A DNA stretch of 64,000 nucleotides from Spisula solida (lineage: Eukaryota; Mollusca; Bivalvia; Venerida; Mactridae). Numbering within the stretch: the first letter of the stretch is position 1; each line of letters opens with the position of its first letter. Where the stretch lies: assembly GCA_947247005.1 (NCBI GenBank), contig OX365956.1:3107501-3171500 (forward strand), in the 5' to 3' direction. The notes under the pieces are model-generated. The model was not told where the DNA came from, made no database searches, and saw only the letters and a list, made by a program, of their open reading frames with translations. Positions 49,740 to 62,295 of the stretch are shown here, one piece after another. Both the position numbers and the translations under genes were made by a program.

Positions 49740-50572
49740 ACAAGAGGGCCCAAAGGGCCCTAGGTCGCTCACCTGTCGTACTAGTGCATGCACACCCCAA
49801 TGGTGACCCTACCCATTTTCTGAATAAAATTGAAGGAAATTCAGCCTCTATTGCAAGTTTTGTATGATTTGACCATGTGACCTAGCTTTTGACCCCAGAT
49901 GACTTAATAAATATCAAACTTAACCTAGATTGTGTTGAGATGATCATTAGGACCAAATTTCATAAAGATTAAGTTGAAATTGTGACCTCTGGTGACTACA
50001 CAGGGTTTTTCTATGATCTAACCTAACCTATAATTTAAACAAAATATATTGGAAAAATATTTTCCTCCATATAACTGTACAAATACATGCTATAAAGACA
50101 AAACAATACCTAAACACTTAAAAAAATAAAAATAAAAAAATAAAAATTATGGTTCCAGTGGGTGTTGAACCCACGACCCTCAGGAAAATGTCAATTGACA
50201 TTGTGATTTTCATAATTGACATTGTGACCTTGTTTTTGATCCCAGATGACCCAAATCGAACTTGACCTAGATTTTGCTGACATGATCATTGTGACGAAGT
50301 TTCTTTAAGATTTATAAAAAATTATGACCTCCAGTGACTACACAAGGTTTTTCTATAATTTGACCTAGTGACCTAGTTTTTGACCTCAGATGACCCAATA
50401 TCGAACTTAACCTAGATTTTGTTAAGATGATCATTGTGACCAAGTTTCATAAAGATTATGCCAAAATTGTGACCTCTAGAGAGGACACAACCCAATTGTT
50501 GACGGACGGACGACGGATCCATGAAGAGTGATCACAAAAGCTCACTCTGTCACTTTGTGACAGGTGAGCTAA
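49740..50572 (+). mobile_element. family A element
   Basis: ACAAGAGGGCCCAAAGGGCC to GTGACAGGTGAGCTAA. Contains one copy of the tRNA-like unit (about 50146) that is amplified in the 41-kb copy. Confidence 0.8.
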
Positions 50573-51182
50573 AAATAGCACAAATTCTCTTGAAAAAAAG
50601 AGTAAAGTTATGTAACAAGGTATAGTTGAAATCAGTTTAATTAATATTAAACAATTCAGGTCCTGGGAACACGAAGCTGATGCCATTCCATATCACTGTA
50701 AAACTAAATTATTAAACTCAACATAGGTAACAATGTCTTAAATTAAGTTTCATATGTGATAGATATATCCAACTTAAGTTGATTTTATTTATGACCCCAG
50801 GGCCATAAAAACAATAAGGGTCGCAGAAAATTTTAGAGTAGGTCAAACAACCTTAAACAAACATTTTAGCGGCGTTATCTGGCTGCAGTTAACTGTTGGC
50901 ACCTTTGTTAGCCATCCACTACTAGAGCCCTAATTGTTAGGCCTAGTGATTATAAACCTGTTTTCATGCTCATCACATTTCAAGCATAAAACTTGATTTA
51001 CTCATTTCAAAGACAACAATTAGATCATGTTCATACTTCTGCTGGTATTACAAAACTGCTTTCTTTAAAGTTATCCATCCAATAGAAAAGTTTCAGTAAA
51101 TCACAAGACATTTGACAGTCACAATCATTTGAAGTTTGAGTATGAAATTGAGTTAAGCATGAAAAACATTATATAATCATTA
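50573..51182. other. no feature recognised
   Basis: AT-rich, no ORF or repeat boundary of note. Could be 3' of Nck, but nothing shows it. Confidence 0.35.
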
Positions 51183-51356
51183 CAGTATGAATCCTGATAC
51201 ACCGCTTCTCAGTTCCGTCAGATAATTGTTCTGCATCATGTCATGTATCCAGAGTTCCGTCAGAGCGTAACATCAGTTTTCAGTTCCGTCAGAGCCATAT
51301 GAAAACAGAACAATTCTCTGACGGAACCGAGAAGCGGTGTTTTGGGATACATACTG
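51183..51356. repeat. 172-bp palindrome with repeated AGTTCCGTCAGA
   Basis: Outer arms CAGTATGAATCCTGATACAC and GTTTTGGGATACATACTG, inner ACCGCTTCTCAGTTCCGTCA and TGACGGAACCGAGAAGCGGT. AGTTCCGTCAGA occurs three times directly and once inverted. Confidence 0.85.
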
Positions 51357-51578
51357 TGATCATGGGGGCCTGCCTGACCTAGACTTGTTAAATACTGACA
51401 GATTTGTACAACTAGACAAACAGATCATATTGAATGGTGTAGAACATTGACTGGTTCCACCACTAGTCACAATATATATAATGATCACTGGATACCAACC
51501 ACTATATAAATACAGTACCAACATTAGACTGGTTATAGTTACTCAAAAAAACTTGGTTCCAGACTGGTTTGCTATATA

Positions 51579-51994
51579 CAGTGCCCGACAAAAATAAGTA
51601 TACAGTAAATAATTTTTGCAAAATTAAACTTGGTTAAATTATTCAATATCTGTTTATCAGACAGTCGCAATTATGCTAGTTTCTGAAACTACAGTTACTA
51701 AATGAGTCAAAATATAGATATAAATAAAGATGAAGATGTTTGGAACTAAAATAACCATGTGATCAAAAAGGCTGAATTGTCCATGTTTTTGTAACCAAAG
51801 TTACCATTCTAGAAGGACAAAGAAACTTTAGATTTTGCACTTAGTGTACCAATTAGTGTATGGCCTTTCCATTTAATAAACAAAAATATTCCTTTTCTTC
51901 AAATATACTGTTGCTTCACTGTTCTGCAAATAGTAGTATTACAGGCAAGTAAGTGGGCAAATAACATCTGTACACTTATTTTTGGTGGGCAGTG
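51579..51994. mobile_element. 416-bp Tc1/mariner-type MITE
   Basis: Same family and same length as 25834-26249; ends CAGTGCCCGACAAAAATAAG and TTATTTTTGGTGGGCAGTG, TA flanks. Confidence 0.8.
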
Positions 51995-52126
51995 TATAAC
52001 TAACAGTTATAATAGTCCACGGTTTCATGGGCTGGTACACCATATTATATAACTAATATGTCCATGGTTTTAACAAAGGAGTATGTGTTACAGGCCATAT
52101 GTCTGTCCGCCATGATTATAGGGACT

Positions 52127-52590
52127 GGTACACCCTATTATTAACTAGGTCCATGTTTTCACAGACTGGTACACTATATTATTAGCTAGGTCCATGTTTT
52201 CACGGACTGGTACACCACATTATTAGCTAGGTCCATGTTTTCACGGACTGGTACACCATATTATTAGCTAGGTCCATGTTTTCACAGACTGGTACACCAT
52301 ATTATTAGCTAGGTCCATGTTTTCACAGACTGGTACACCATATTATTAGCTAGGTCCATGTTTTCATGGACTGGTACACCATATTATTAACTAGGTCCAT
52401 GTTTTCACAGACTGGTACACCATATTATTAGCTAGGTCCATGTTTTCATGGACTGGTACACCATATTATTAACTAGGTCCATGTTTTCACGGACTGGTAC
52501 ACCACATTATTAACTAGGTCCATGTTTTTACAGACTGGTACACCATATTATTAACTAGGTTCATTTTTTTCGCGGACTGGTACACCATAT
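52127..52590. repeat. 41-bp minisatellite
   Basis: About eleven copies of CCATGTTTTCACAGACTGGT, ACACCATATTATTAGCTAGG, T with small changes (CACGG, CATGG, TTAACT). Confidence 0.9.
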
Positions 52591-52879
52591 TTACTAATTA
52601 ATACTGTACATTTATGGTTTAAATACACTGTAAACAGAGGACAATGTGTAACTCAATTTAGCATGGGGATCAGTCTGTCAGCTCCAAACCTTGTCGTCGA
52701 GAATAATATTGGTACCCGGTTTTCACCGTTATTTTTTACCTCAGCATCGAATAGAATACCGGTACCCAGTTTTCACTGTTATTTTTACCTCAGCATCGAG
52801 AATATACTGGTACCCGGTGTTCTACCCACACAATAATCCTGATAACTTGAATACAATATGTGACTGGTTCCTAGGTGAC

Positions 52880-53086
52880 TCAGAAGTCTGATGGATACGT
52901 GAATGCCTTGACAAGGTACAATTTTTCACTATCTGATTTGAATATTGGGTGTTTTTTGTAATGCTCTATTAGATCGTCCATAGAAATAAATTTTTGTGCT
53001 CCTATGTGATAAAGTCCCTCGTTTACTTGTACGCGGAAATGCTTGTTCCTTTCCGGAGCCTTTAATACCACTGTGTAGTGCCCAGC
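52880..53086 (-). CDS. nck: Nck coding exon 2 (second half of SH2 and stop)
   Basis: 69 codons with the stop: [61 protein letters not shown]. Follows CTATTACAG in minus sense. The direct join [16 protein letters not shown] aligns with vertebrate NCK SH2 without a gap, so no exon is missing. Confidence 0.95.
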   Translation of the reverse strand, partial: AGHYTVVLKAPERNKHFRVQVNEGLYHIGAQKFISMDDLIEHYKKHPIFKSDSEKLYLVKAFTYPSDF

Positions 53087-56000
53087 CTGTAATAGATAAA
53101 TAATAATAATGTAAAATCAGAATGTTTTGCAAGGGATTATTTTTGTATTAAAGATTCATCTCCCAATAATGAGAAGGCAGGGAAGACAATCAAATAACAG
53201 AATTGGACTTAACAAGACACCTCACCAAGGGAGACCATTCATGATATTTGTCTCAAAAAGCTGCAGATGAGATATGTACGACACATTCTTGCATATCTTG
53301 AGTATTTGTTTACCCTTCCAGACTATAGGAACCGTCAACTTCTCCATATTATAGGAGGAAAATCAACACTGTTGTAAATTTTTCATGGAAGGATAAACTG
53401 TTTAACCGGACAAGACTGGGAATCAAACCTAGCAGGGCCATAACTCTGCTCATGGGAACTGGGGCAAGCGTTCCTCAGGTAGGGGAATTTTGTATTTTAT
53501 AAAAATCAATACTACACGTACTATAAGAGTAATAAATATTTCTGTACAAAACAGCTACAACAACTGCTGAACAGCATTTACAAATGTAGAGGCTCCTTAT
53601 TGACTTCAAAAATAAACAAAAAACAACAAAAAATGTTTGAAAGTTTTTCAGAAATAGGGGGAAAATGTATACTCATTTAGCAGGGAATGGTGAAATGAGG
53701 GCCCAGTCTAGGATTGTCAGGTTACAATTTACCACATGAACAACTGTTATATACAGGGGTGTCAACAGAGCCAAATTAAAAATCCTGAAAATCATATGCG
53801 GCTGACCATTTTCGACAAACTAGAGGCCGTCAACCATATAAAACTATATAATTGACCATAACTTTGCCATTTCTTGAGATATTTTCATCAAATAACTTCT
53901 GTTTTGGTCAGAAAGCATAGCTCTTCAAGGAAAGACAAATCCGGAATTCCGGATAAATCCGGAAAATTGACACCCCTGTATATACTTCACTTTAAATCTA
54001 TGTTACCATCCTGTTTTATAGCAGATATATTGAGCAACTACAATGTAACAACAAACCTGAATGTCATACTTAACCCAGTATCATTAACACAAATGAATTT
54101 TACTTCCTTATTGCATCAAGAAGTGAGGAGGAAAATAAACAAAGTACGTCACTTCATATAATGAGGTGTAAGTATGTAAGACTGTTAAGACATAAGATGG
54201 TGTTAAAGTATGAGTGTTACTTTATTGCCACAAAACTCGTTAATTGGAAGTGGTGAAATAAAGCAATATGTATTAACTATTATTATTTGCTTTCAATGGA
54301 TTATGGAGATTTTTCAGTGAAATAAACAGAGAAAATAACAGTGAAATTACCACTTTGTTATTTTCACTGTTTGAGAAGCTGGTTCCAGTATCATGCAGAA
54401 AAAGAAACGAAACGTCAACGGCGCTGGGCTTTAAAATATGCGTTACGTCATCATGACGTCATAATTCTCACGTTGTGACATTCCAATTTCGACGTGATTT
54501 TTCCAATTAAGCCAATTACGGCACATACTTAAGAGGTTTTGAGGCATATAAATTATAATAAACAGAAAATTTGTTGATTTTTGGTGTAAGATCAATTTTA
54601 TTTCACTCGTGATCACAGAAAATTACATTTTCACTCGTGGCTACGCTTCAGTGATCACTCGGTGAAATAAAATTCGATCTTACACCAAAATCAACAAATA
54701 TCCTCTATTTATTAGTTTGGATGATTATACTTATTGTTTTTGATCAATTGTATGGGGAGCAGAGGCCAAGAAGTAGTGCACGCTCTTCCGGATCAAGAGG
54801 TCCAAGGTTTGATTCCCTTCTGCGCCACTGCTTAATTTCTCCGAGCAAGAATAACCCACATGCTCCACTTGACTAAGGTGTGAATTGGTACCTGTGAGGT
54901 GGTGCACAGGTTTCCTAAGGTAGCCAAATGACCAGCAGTCCTCAAAAATTGGTAACCTAACTTTAGTTTTGACACAACTGTATAACTTTTATGAATCACA
55001 CTGACACCTAATTCTGAATGTCAGTGTTGGCAGATCGAGAAGCACATATAATTCCATGTACTACTCAATCTGGAGGAAGCGCAACATTCAGTTTCGCACC
55101 CAAAATAAAACTTTGACTTATTGCAAGAAATATATGCTTTGACTTATTGCAAGAAATATATGCTTTGACTTATTGCAAGAAATATATGCTTTGACTTATT
55201 GCAAGAAATATATGCTTTGACTTATTGCAAGAAGTATATGCTTTGACTTATTGCAAGAAATATATGCTTTGACTTATTGCAAGAAATATATGCTTTGACT
55301 TATTGCAAGAAATATATGCTTTGACTTATTGCAAGAAATATATGCTTTGACTTATTGCAAGAAATATATGCTTTGACTTATTGCAAGAAATATGTGCTTT
55401 GACTTATTGCAAGAAATATGTGCTTTGACTCATTGCAAGAAATATATGCTTTGACTTATTGCAAGAAATATGTGCTTTGACTTATTGCAAGAAATATGTG
55501 CTTCGACTTATTGCAAGAAATATATGCTTCGACTTATTGCAAGAAATATGTGCTTCGACTTATTGCAAGAAATATATGCTTTGACTTATTGCAAGAAATA
55601 TGTGCATATCATGTTTTGAGTCATTCAAACTTTTGGTGACAAAAGTTATGCTCCGGACATGCCAAGTAAAATGGGCTGCCATCAACAAAATGACCCCACT
55701 ATGTTGCCTAGTGAGGCAGCTGAAAGGTTTTGACTTCAACTTTCCAATATTAAACCAGGGATTTTCTGTTAAAAACTCCTAGTTTAAAAGATTTACAGTA
55801 ACAGTCTAACTTCATTCAGTATTTGCAATGTGTACACACAATAATTATTACTGTAATCACTTAATGTCGCAAAACTTTTATTTTCGCGAATTTTCAGAAA
55901 ATTTCGATATTTTTTTGTTTGCGAGAATTTTGAATTTGCTTCATAGACAATGTCCAATTCCAGACTTAGTTATATAGAAATTTTGCGAGAATAATGACTT

Positions 56001-59000
56001 CGCGTGTCAACATCTTCGCGAATATTAGCGAAAATAAAACTCTCGCAAAAACAAAGTGATTTACAGAATTGCACTTGACAGAAGTTACATTGATGATAGT
56101 AAAATGATTGGGATAAATGTTCAATGTCTTTTCTATGCATGAGTCTGATGCTATGTTTCAGCTATCAGATTCAATCAATAACCAATTACGTCATTCATAC
56201 CATTCAGTAATGCAAAAATAAGGCTGAAGGAGTATATGTTTGTTTATTTGAGCTTACCACCATCAGGCATGATACATTGTATTAGAAAATGAGATTCTAT
56301 TAGAGTCTGATTCTAGTGCAATTTGCACACTTCCCTACACCAAAACACTGTTTCAAACATTGTTATATTATTAAACTCAGCTTTGAAAACTTCAAATGAC
56401 CATAACTTTGTTAATACTTTGAATTTTTTCATAATTTTTTATAGTTCATTGTTCCGAGTGCAGCAAATCCGGATTTCCAGAACTGTAGGACCCCTGTACC
56501 ATTTCTCAACAATTTTTCAGTTAAATACCGCGGCAGATTCACCTAACAAGTTTTCCTCGACTACCGTAGATCCTGGTATATTGATTACTTAGAACTTACT
56601 CTTCCACAAGGAACCAGCAACTTCTCCATGTGCTAAGGAAAATCAACATTTATTTCTTTTTTTCCATGGAAGGGTATGACCTGCTGCAACTGGGAATCGA
56701 ACCCAGATCGCCGACGTTAGAAATGCAGCATAGTACATGTATAACCACTGGATTGCACCTGCTAAAGGAATTATTCCACAAACCCTAAACTACATTGTAC
56801 TCTGATACCCCAACTAAATCACAATCCCATGTGCAGCTTTTTTGTGACAAACAGTCCTATAAATTAAACTTGTGTCTTCATTTTTAAGTTGAATTCTCTG
56901 ATTGGATTGTCTCCCCTCCTTACATGTTATATATCTGAGATGGACACGGGGTAAAGGGATGGGGTAGGGGTAAAATTCATATCTATAACAGGGCTCGACA
57001 CTAACACTGGTCCGCTGGTCCGAGACCAGTGGAAATCCAGAAGGACCAGTGAGAATTCTGGAGGACCAGTAACTGTCCTATTTACAAATTTGGCGCTTCT
57101 GCCCTGTCGGACCAGTGGCAAAAATAGTTAGTGTCTAGGCCTGCTATATAGAGTAAAGGGGTTAAAGTATTATATTCTATGCAGTATACAAATTGTCCTA
57201 ATTTTACTCCTACCGTAATTAAATCAGCCGTTGAATTATAAGCATATGAATGCAGTTTTCTCTTTTAAAAGATTTTAACTATATTATAGCGGATTTAGCT
57301 CAGTGGTAACGCACTGGGCTGTCAATCCAGAGGTCGTGGGTTCAATCCCTGGCATCGGAACTTGACATTTCTGAAATTTTTATAATATTTCCCGCTATAT
57401 CTGGCCGTGTGGTCTGCAAAGTATCTGGAAGTGCCAGGAAGCTGTGTATCGGTGCTATACACCGGGCACATTAAAGAACCAGGCTGTCTAATCGAAATAA
57501 GAGCTAGGCGCACCTCTGCAGCGCCGGACATGCCTGTATCTAATGTTTCTCTCTCCCTTCAGGGGCTTTCTCTCAGTCTGTCCCTCTGGTCAGATCATGC
57601 TGTATCTGCACTGGTAGAGGAAGCACCTGCGCCCTTGTGGCTGCAACATGGGTAAAGTGCCTTTGAATGTGCGTTCGCATGAAAAGGGCGCTATATAAAT
57701 CTGGTATATTTATATAAGCCTAACCTGCTGGCAAGTCAGGATAACAAGCACAGAAAGCTTTATTACACGATTGTCCAGACTCAATCTTACTTCTTAAGAA
57801 GAGGGCAATGATGTATGTAGCCATTTCAGTGAAGCACGGTGGCTGCATGTTTTTGCAGAACTAAATAATTTACTTAACTTGTAAAGACTGGGCCACTAGA
57901 CATTGCTACGAAACATAAGGTCTAAATGATTTAATACAGTGTAGCAATACCACGTGCCTTTTGACTACAGTTATAAGAAGAAATTTTTAAACATTGGAAA
58001 ATAAAATAGCCATAAGTATTTTATTTCTTCATCGATTTCTATTACATTTAAGGGGACAATTATTTGCTTTCCATAAAATATAAAATCTTTTTCAGCAGCT
58101 GTGCCGTTTTGTCCATTACCTTGTGAAACCATGGAACGTGTAGGTTTCACAGGGTAATGGAAAAATCGGTAAAACTGCTGAAAAATATTTTATATTTAAT
58201 GGAAAGCAAATACTTTTCCCCTTAGCGTGGCGTATATTTTATAGAAATCGATTAAGAAATAAAATACTTATGGCTATATTTGTGTTCCAATGTTTACAAA
58301 TTTCTACTTGTAACTGTAGCCAAAAGTCACGTGGTATTGCTACCCTGATACAAGAACTTCAAAATAGTTGCAATCATCACGTACAGTGATTCCTACTGAG
58401 GCATTATATGACTAATCCTGAAAATAAAGCGCAAGTTTGTTTCGGGTGCCATTAGCACACATCCCTACACAAAAAGTCTGTTTCAAACTATGTTTGAGTT
58501 GTTAAAATTCAGCTTAGGAAATTTCAATGACCGTAACTTTGTCAATATATGTTGAATGAATATTTTCATCAAATATTATAACTGTTATTTTTTGTGTAGA
58601 ATGGATCATTCTTTCTTGTGCAGCAAATCCCAATTTCATGATTAAATTCATGAATTCTAGGCCCCTTGACCCCTGATTTTATTACAAGATGGAGATTTAC
58701 ATACATGTATGGAATAACAAAAATAAATACATTTTGTATCACCAGTTCTAACACAACCTATATAAACAATGAGGAAACCGAGATGTCCATGATTTGCCGA
58801 TAAATCACAGTTACGGCCAAATACTTATAACTTTCCAAGGAAGAAAATAGCGCAGTGGCTATATGTATTTATATGATATCAAACTCGGAACAATAATATA
58901 TACCTGAGTTTTATCTATAATAAAGAACTGTCACTTGTTCGGATGCGTACATTAAATGATTTAATTACAAAACTTGTAACTGTGCTTTATTCTATGATAA

Positions 59001-60234
59001 AACACAGGTACATGTTTATTATTTCTTATACAGTGCAGACAGACAAATTAAAGGTGACAAATCTAAATGCACCCTCCAACCATTGGTGGGGACATAAATA
59101 AGACGGGGAGGTTTGAATAGCAAGAACAATAGGGGATAGTAGGGGCCCATCATGACAATTGATAAATTTATCGGCTGACCCTATACTTACAGTTGATTCA
59201 CTATCCCTAATGATGAAATCACCATCACCAGCGTATTTAGACAACATGTCCTCGCACTGCTGTCGTGTTATTTTCCCATAATACCATTCTTTGTCAGAAA
59301 GAGGTCCAGACACACAAAACTGTTTTCGTCCTCCGCCACCTAAACTGGAAGTATTTGACAAGCTACTCGTGGACTGAGATTGCGGCGTACACGAACTGTT
59401 AGTCGCCGAAATATCACTTCCTTCTTCCAAGATTTGGACATAGTTTCTTGGCACTAACCCAACATCCCCTCGAGAATTCCTAGCACGCCACCACTCGGGA
59501 TCTTCCGCCGGTTTATCCACTATAACAAGTTTATCTCCTTTTTCAAAACTTAATTCCTCCGTTGTTGATCCGGTGAAACTATATAAAGCCGTCACAATCT
59601 CTTGCATGGTGGCTAATTCTAACGATGCCGCCGTCGTGTACGTAGTCACGTCTGCGTTATCATTAGCATGTGTCTGTATCTCAACGTAATTAGACGGAAA
59701 CCATCCGGTTGAATTACCTTTCCGTCCATTCCACCAACCGTCACTCGATTTTTCTAGCACCAGAACAGTTTCACCTTTAGTCAATGACAGCTCGTCTTGC
59801 TGTTGAGCTGTATAGTTATATTTAACAAAAGCCGGTTGAACCGGATCACACACTTGTACGTTATCACTGTTTGTACTATTTTGATCACTTCCAGTATCCG
59901 CCGGAGGAAGTGGTAAAGCTCCCATACCGCCACTATTATTCCCATTGCGACTTACCACCGGACTACCCAAACATTTTGATTCATTTTTATGTTTCCGACC
60001 GAGAGTACTTTTTAGACTAGAGAAGAATGAAGGTTTTGAACGTTTTACGTAATTCGACGGCACGTAACCCGATTTATTCCGACTATTTTGAACCATCCAC
60101 CATTCCTTTGTATCATCAACTAGAATAAGTTTTTCATTCTTTTTCATATCCAGTTCCTTAGCATTCTCGGCCTTGTAATCATATTTGGCGATCACCCACT
60201 GCTCGGTATCACCCATGTTACAGGCCGCGCTCAT
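52880..60234 (-). CDS. nck: Nck-family SH2/SH3 adaptor, two coding exons
   Basis: Cytoplasmic adaptor linking phosphotyrosine sites on receptors and scaffolds (via SH2) to proline-rich actin regulators (via three SH3 domains). Coding exons on the minus strand: 60234-59191 and 53086-52880, 1251 nt, 416 aa, against about 377-380 aa in vertebrate NCK1/2. SH3-1 at about 13-64 ([30 protein letters not shown]), SH3-2 at 135-185 ([23 protein letters not shown]), SH3-3 at 213-269 ([26 protein letters not shown]), SH2 at 316-410 ([17 protein letters not shown] with the phosphate-binding Arg343, [14 protein letters not shown]). The extra length lies in Ser/Asn/Gly-rich linkers and a short tail past YLVKAF. 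Start at [16 protein letters not shown] six residues on is an alternative. A good acceptor lies upstream (TTTTGTGTGTTTCAG in minus sense, ending at 60244), so there is at least one non-coding 5' exon beyond. Confidence 0.96.
53310..53430 (-). repeat. SINE fragment in the Nck intron
   Basis: Shares TACCCTTCCA, GGAACC-GTCAACTTCTCCAT and GACTGGGAATCAAACCT with 56585-56780. Confidence 0.5.
54289..54709 (+). mobile_element. family D element in the Nck intron
   Basis: GCTTTCAATGGATTATGGAG to CAACAAATATCCTCTATTTA. Near-identical to 5277-5690, with a loop carrying CACTCGTGGCTACGCTTCAG. Confidence 0.85.
54760..54905 (+). repeat. SINE fragment in the Nck intron
   Basis: tRNA-like head with B box GGTTTGATTCCC, followed by GAATAACCCACATGCTCCAC; the inverse occurs at 18020-18130. 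Confidence 0.55.
55104..55604. repeat. 26-bp minisatellite in the Nck intron
   Basis: About nineteen copies of TTTGACTTATTGCAAGAAAT, ATATGC. Variants ATGTGC and TTCGAC cluster toward the right end. Confidence 0.92.
55850..56070. repeat. GCGAAA-rich dispersed repeat
   Basis: ACTTTTATTTTCGCGAATTT at left and AAAATAAAACTCTCGCAAAA at right form a loose inverted pair. Confidence 0.5.
56585..56780 (-). repeat. tRNA-derived SINE, minus strand
   Basis: In minus sense an A-box-like CAATCCAGTGGTTATACATG, then B box GGGTTCGATTCCCAGTTGCA, then CAGGTCATACCC and the family body. Confidence 0.65.
57289..57715 (+). repeat. tRNA-derived SINE with Asp-like head
   Basis: Head GCGGATTTAGCTCAGTGGTA, anticodon loop CTGTCAA (GTC, Asp-like), B box GGTTCAATCCC. 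The body matches 1070-1478. The 3' end is GCATGAAAAGGGCGCTATAT followed by short T/A repeats. Confidence 0.88.
57937..58347. mobile_element. 411-bp foldback MITE in the Nck intron
   Basis: CAGTGTAGCAATACCACGTG at left and CACGTGGTATTGCTACCCTG at right; almost the whole element folds on itself. Its ends match those of the 3.5-kb element at 43385-46923. Confidence 0.85.
58740..59030. repeat. dispersed repeat, relative of 2940-3310
   Basis: Shares CACAGTTACGGCC-like, GCAGTGG or GCAGCGG, GGATGCGTACATTAAAT and TGTGCTTTATTC segments in the same order. Confidence 0.6.
59191..60234 (-). CDS. nck: Nck coding exon 1 (three SH3 domains and the first half of SH2)
   Basis: 348 codons with no intron across all three SH3 domains, ending at RDSEST before the donor GTAAGT in phase 0. 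The exon itself reaches 60243; the last nine bases are 5' UTR. The frame reads on into the intron to 59026, but that extension (VSIGSADKF...) does not look like SH2. Confidence 0.96.
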
Positions 60235-60244
60235 TGAACATTCC

Positions 60245-60746
60245 TGAAACACACAAAAATCAATCATTCAATCGTAAATTAACACAATATGATATAAAAA
60301 CAAACCAAACAGTATTTTTTACCTGAGTTTGTATTCAATATGATCTTATTTAATTTGAGAATAAGGATAGCCAATCATATCGCCTGTTACTGACCAAGAG
60401 TTAAATATGGTGTGATCTGATTGGTTTTCCTTATCCTTGAGTCAATTAAGATCAATATTGAATTACAATCCCTGACTCATGAATGTGGAACCACCATTAA
60501 ACCTATCCACAGAAAATAAAGACATTTTAATGATGAAGTTTCTTCTTTTTCTATCTTGACAAAAATATTTTTCTAAGTACCCTAAAATCATGGAGATGGC
60601 CTTTTTTATTTGTAAACATCATGGGTATCCTTGGTAAACGGAGTCGAGTAAGTCCACAAAATCTATAAACTCACCACCAAAATTGATCAACAAAAATAGT
60701 AATAACTTAAAACAATACCCAACCAATCGTGGTCAAGTTCGTCCAC
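60245..60746. other. Nck intron or 5' flank
   Basis: No coding signal. The part at 60320-60470 is an imperfect palindrome (AATATGATCTTATTTAATTT against AATTAAGATCAATATTGAAT). Confidence 0.5.
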
Positions 60747-61070
60747 ACAAGAAGGCCCCAAAGGGCCCTAGGTTGCTCACCTGTCGTAGTAGTGCATGCA
60801 AGCCCCTATGGTGACCCAAGTAACCATTTACATTTTCTGAATAAGATTCAAGAAATTTAGCATCTTTTGCAAGTATATGATTTGACCTTGTGACCTAGTT
60901 TTTTTACCCCAGATGACCCAATATTGAGCTTGACATAGATTCTACAGAGATGATCAATGTGACCCAGTTTCATGAAGATTTATATAGGCCAAAATAATAA
61001 CCTCTGGTGTCTACACAAGCAAATTGTTGACAAACAAGACAACGGACGGACAGACGACGGACGAGGAGTG
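60747..61070 (+). mobile_element. family A element, right end lost
   Basis: ACAAGAAGGCCCCAAAGGGC, GTTGCTCACCTGTCGTA at left; stops within the GACGGACGAGGAGTGATCCC region. Confidence 0.7.
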
Positions 61071-61990
61071 ATCCCAAAAACTAACAAACCCACCACGAAA
61101 ATTAAACCCCACGTATAATAGTAACTTTACAACAGTTACCAACCAACCAATCAATCAGGCATTGTAAAACAGCATGTACTTGTATATATTGAAAGGTATG
61201 CCATGCCCAGTCAATGATAAATGACTTACATACAAGTGTGGTACTCTACCAGGATGTAATTACCGGATAACACAATTGTGGTAACGTAAATACAAAATAC
61301 ATGATTAATACATTTCTCACAAAAAAACGCACCTAAACATTTCACAACACAAAACAATCTAGAAGTCATTAAGTGGTCAAAACAACCTAAGCCAGTAAAT
61401 ACATGTACTTCCAGGCTAATAAAGTCACAAAATCCTTTTGGATAAGATCTTTTTTAAAAATTTGCCTTTTCAAACTCTAAAATTGTGAAAAACTTCCCAA
61501 ATGTAACATTGGTTATCATTTTCATTGACTTTTTAAGTCGCAACATTACATCAAGTCTTAACACAACCTTGTTCCCTGCCGTGCCGCCACTCTAACCTTT
61601 TGTAACCTTCGATAGACAATATACTCGACACTTTACTCCATCATACATTTTTAACCAACACTGACATGAATTACCTTTCAGTCAAGTTCAGTATTAACCA
61701 TCTTTATACTGAGTTTATCCAATGGTCAGGTCAACTTTATATACAGATCTGCAGAACATTTGAACTTCTGAAAATATGTTCTAGTATAATTTTGTCTTCA
61801 TAAAGATGGGGATAAAAACTGTTTCTTATAAGCACAAAGAACATATTTTCTAGGTTCGCGCGACAATAGAAGTGATTTTACAGATATGCATGCACATTTA
61901 TATATAAACAATAACAGTAAGTGGCCATAAACTATATAAATCACCACCTATAATTACTGGCTTTGTATACAAACTATGATTGATAATATA
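61071..61990. other. no feature recognised
   Basis: AT-rich with short ORFs only. May hold an Nck 5' UTR exon, but no donor or promoter can be assigned. Confidence 0.35.
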
Positions 61991-62295
61991 ACAAGTAATT
62001 AAGAATTGCAAGCAATACAGAAGTCCCCTACCGGTTTGAGGCCATTTTCAATGCTTCTGTTGCCATAGCAACCACAATTTTTGTCAGAATCAAAATATTT
62101 TTAGACGTGCATAATCCCCTTATTGTCCCCTATCCACATATCAAGTTTCATAAACCTAGCTTGGAAACCGTTTGAGTTATGGCAGGATCCAGATTTGGGC
62201 ATATTTTCACTCTTTCTGTTGCCATAGCAACAACAATTTTTGTCAGAATCAAAATATTTTTAGAAGTGCATAATCCCCTTATTGCCCCCTCTGAT
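61991..62295 (+). mobile_element. family C element with internal duplication
   Basis: AATTGCAAGCAATACAGAAG, CCCCTACCGGTTTGAGGCC at left. The CTGTTGCCATAGCAAC to GCATAATCCCCTTATTG segment appears twice (62058 and 62216 on); the right end is lost. Confidence 0.7.

Noticed and set aside
55104..55604. CRISPR-like array
   Set aside because: Units are contiguous 26-bp repeats with no spacers, in an animal intron; a minisatellite.
57289..57362. tRNA-Asp gene
   Set aside because: A and B boxes and a GTC anticodon loop are present, but acceptor ends pair poorly and the sequence continues into a SINE body shared with 1070-1478.
59026..59190. Extra Nck coding sequence after RDSEST
   Set aside because: Open frame only. 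GTAAGT follows at once, the residues do not match SH2, and the real continuation is found at 53086.
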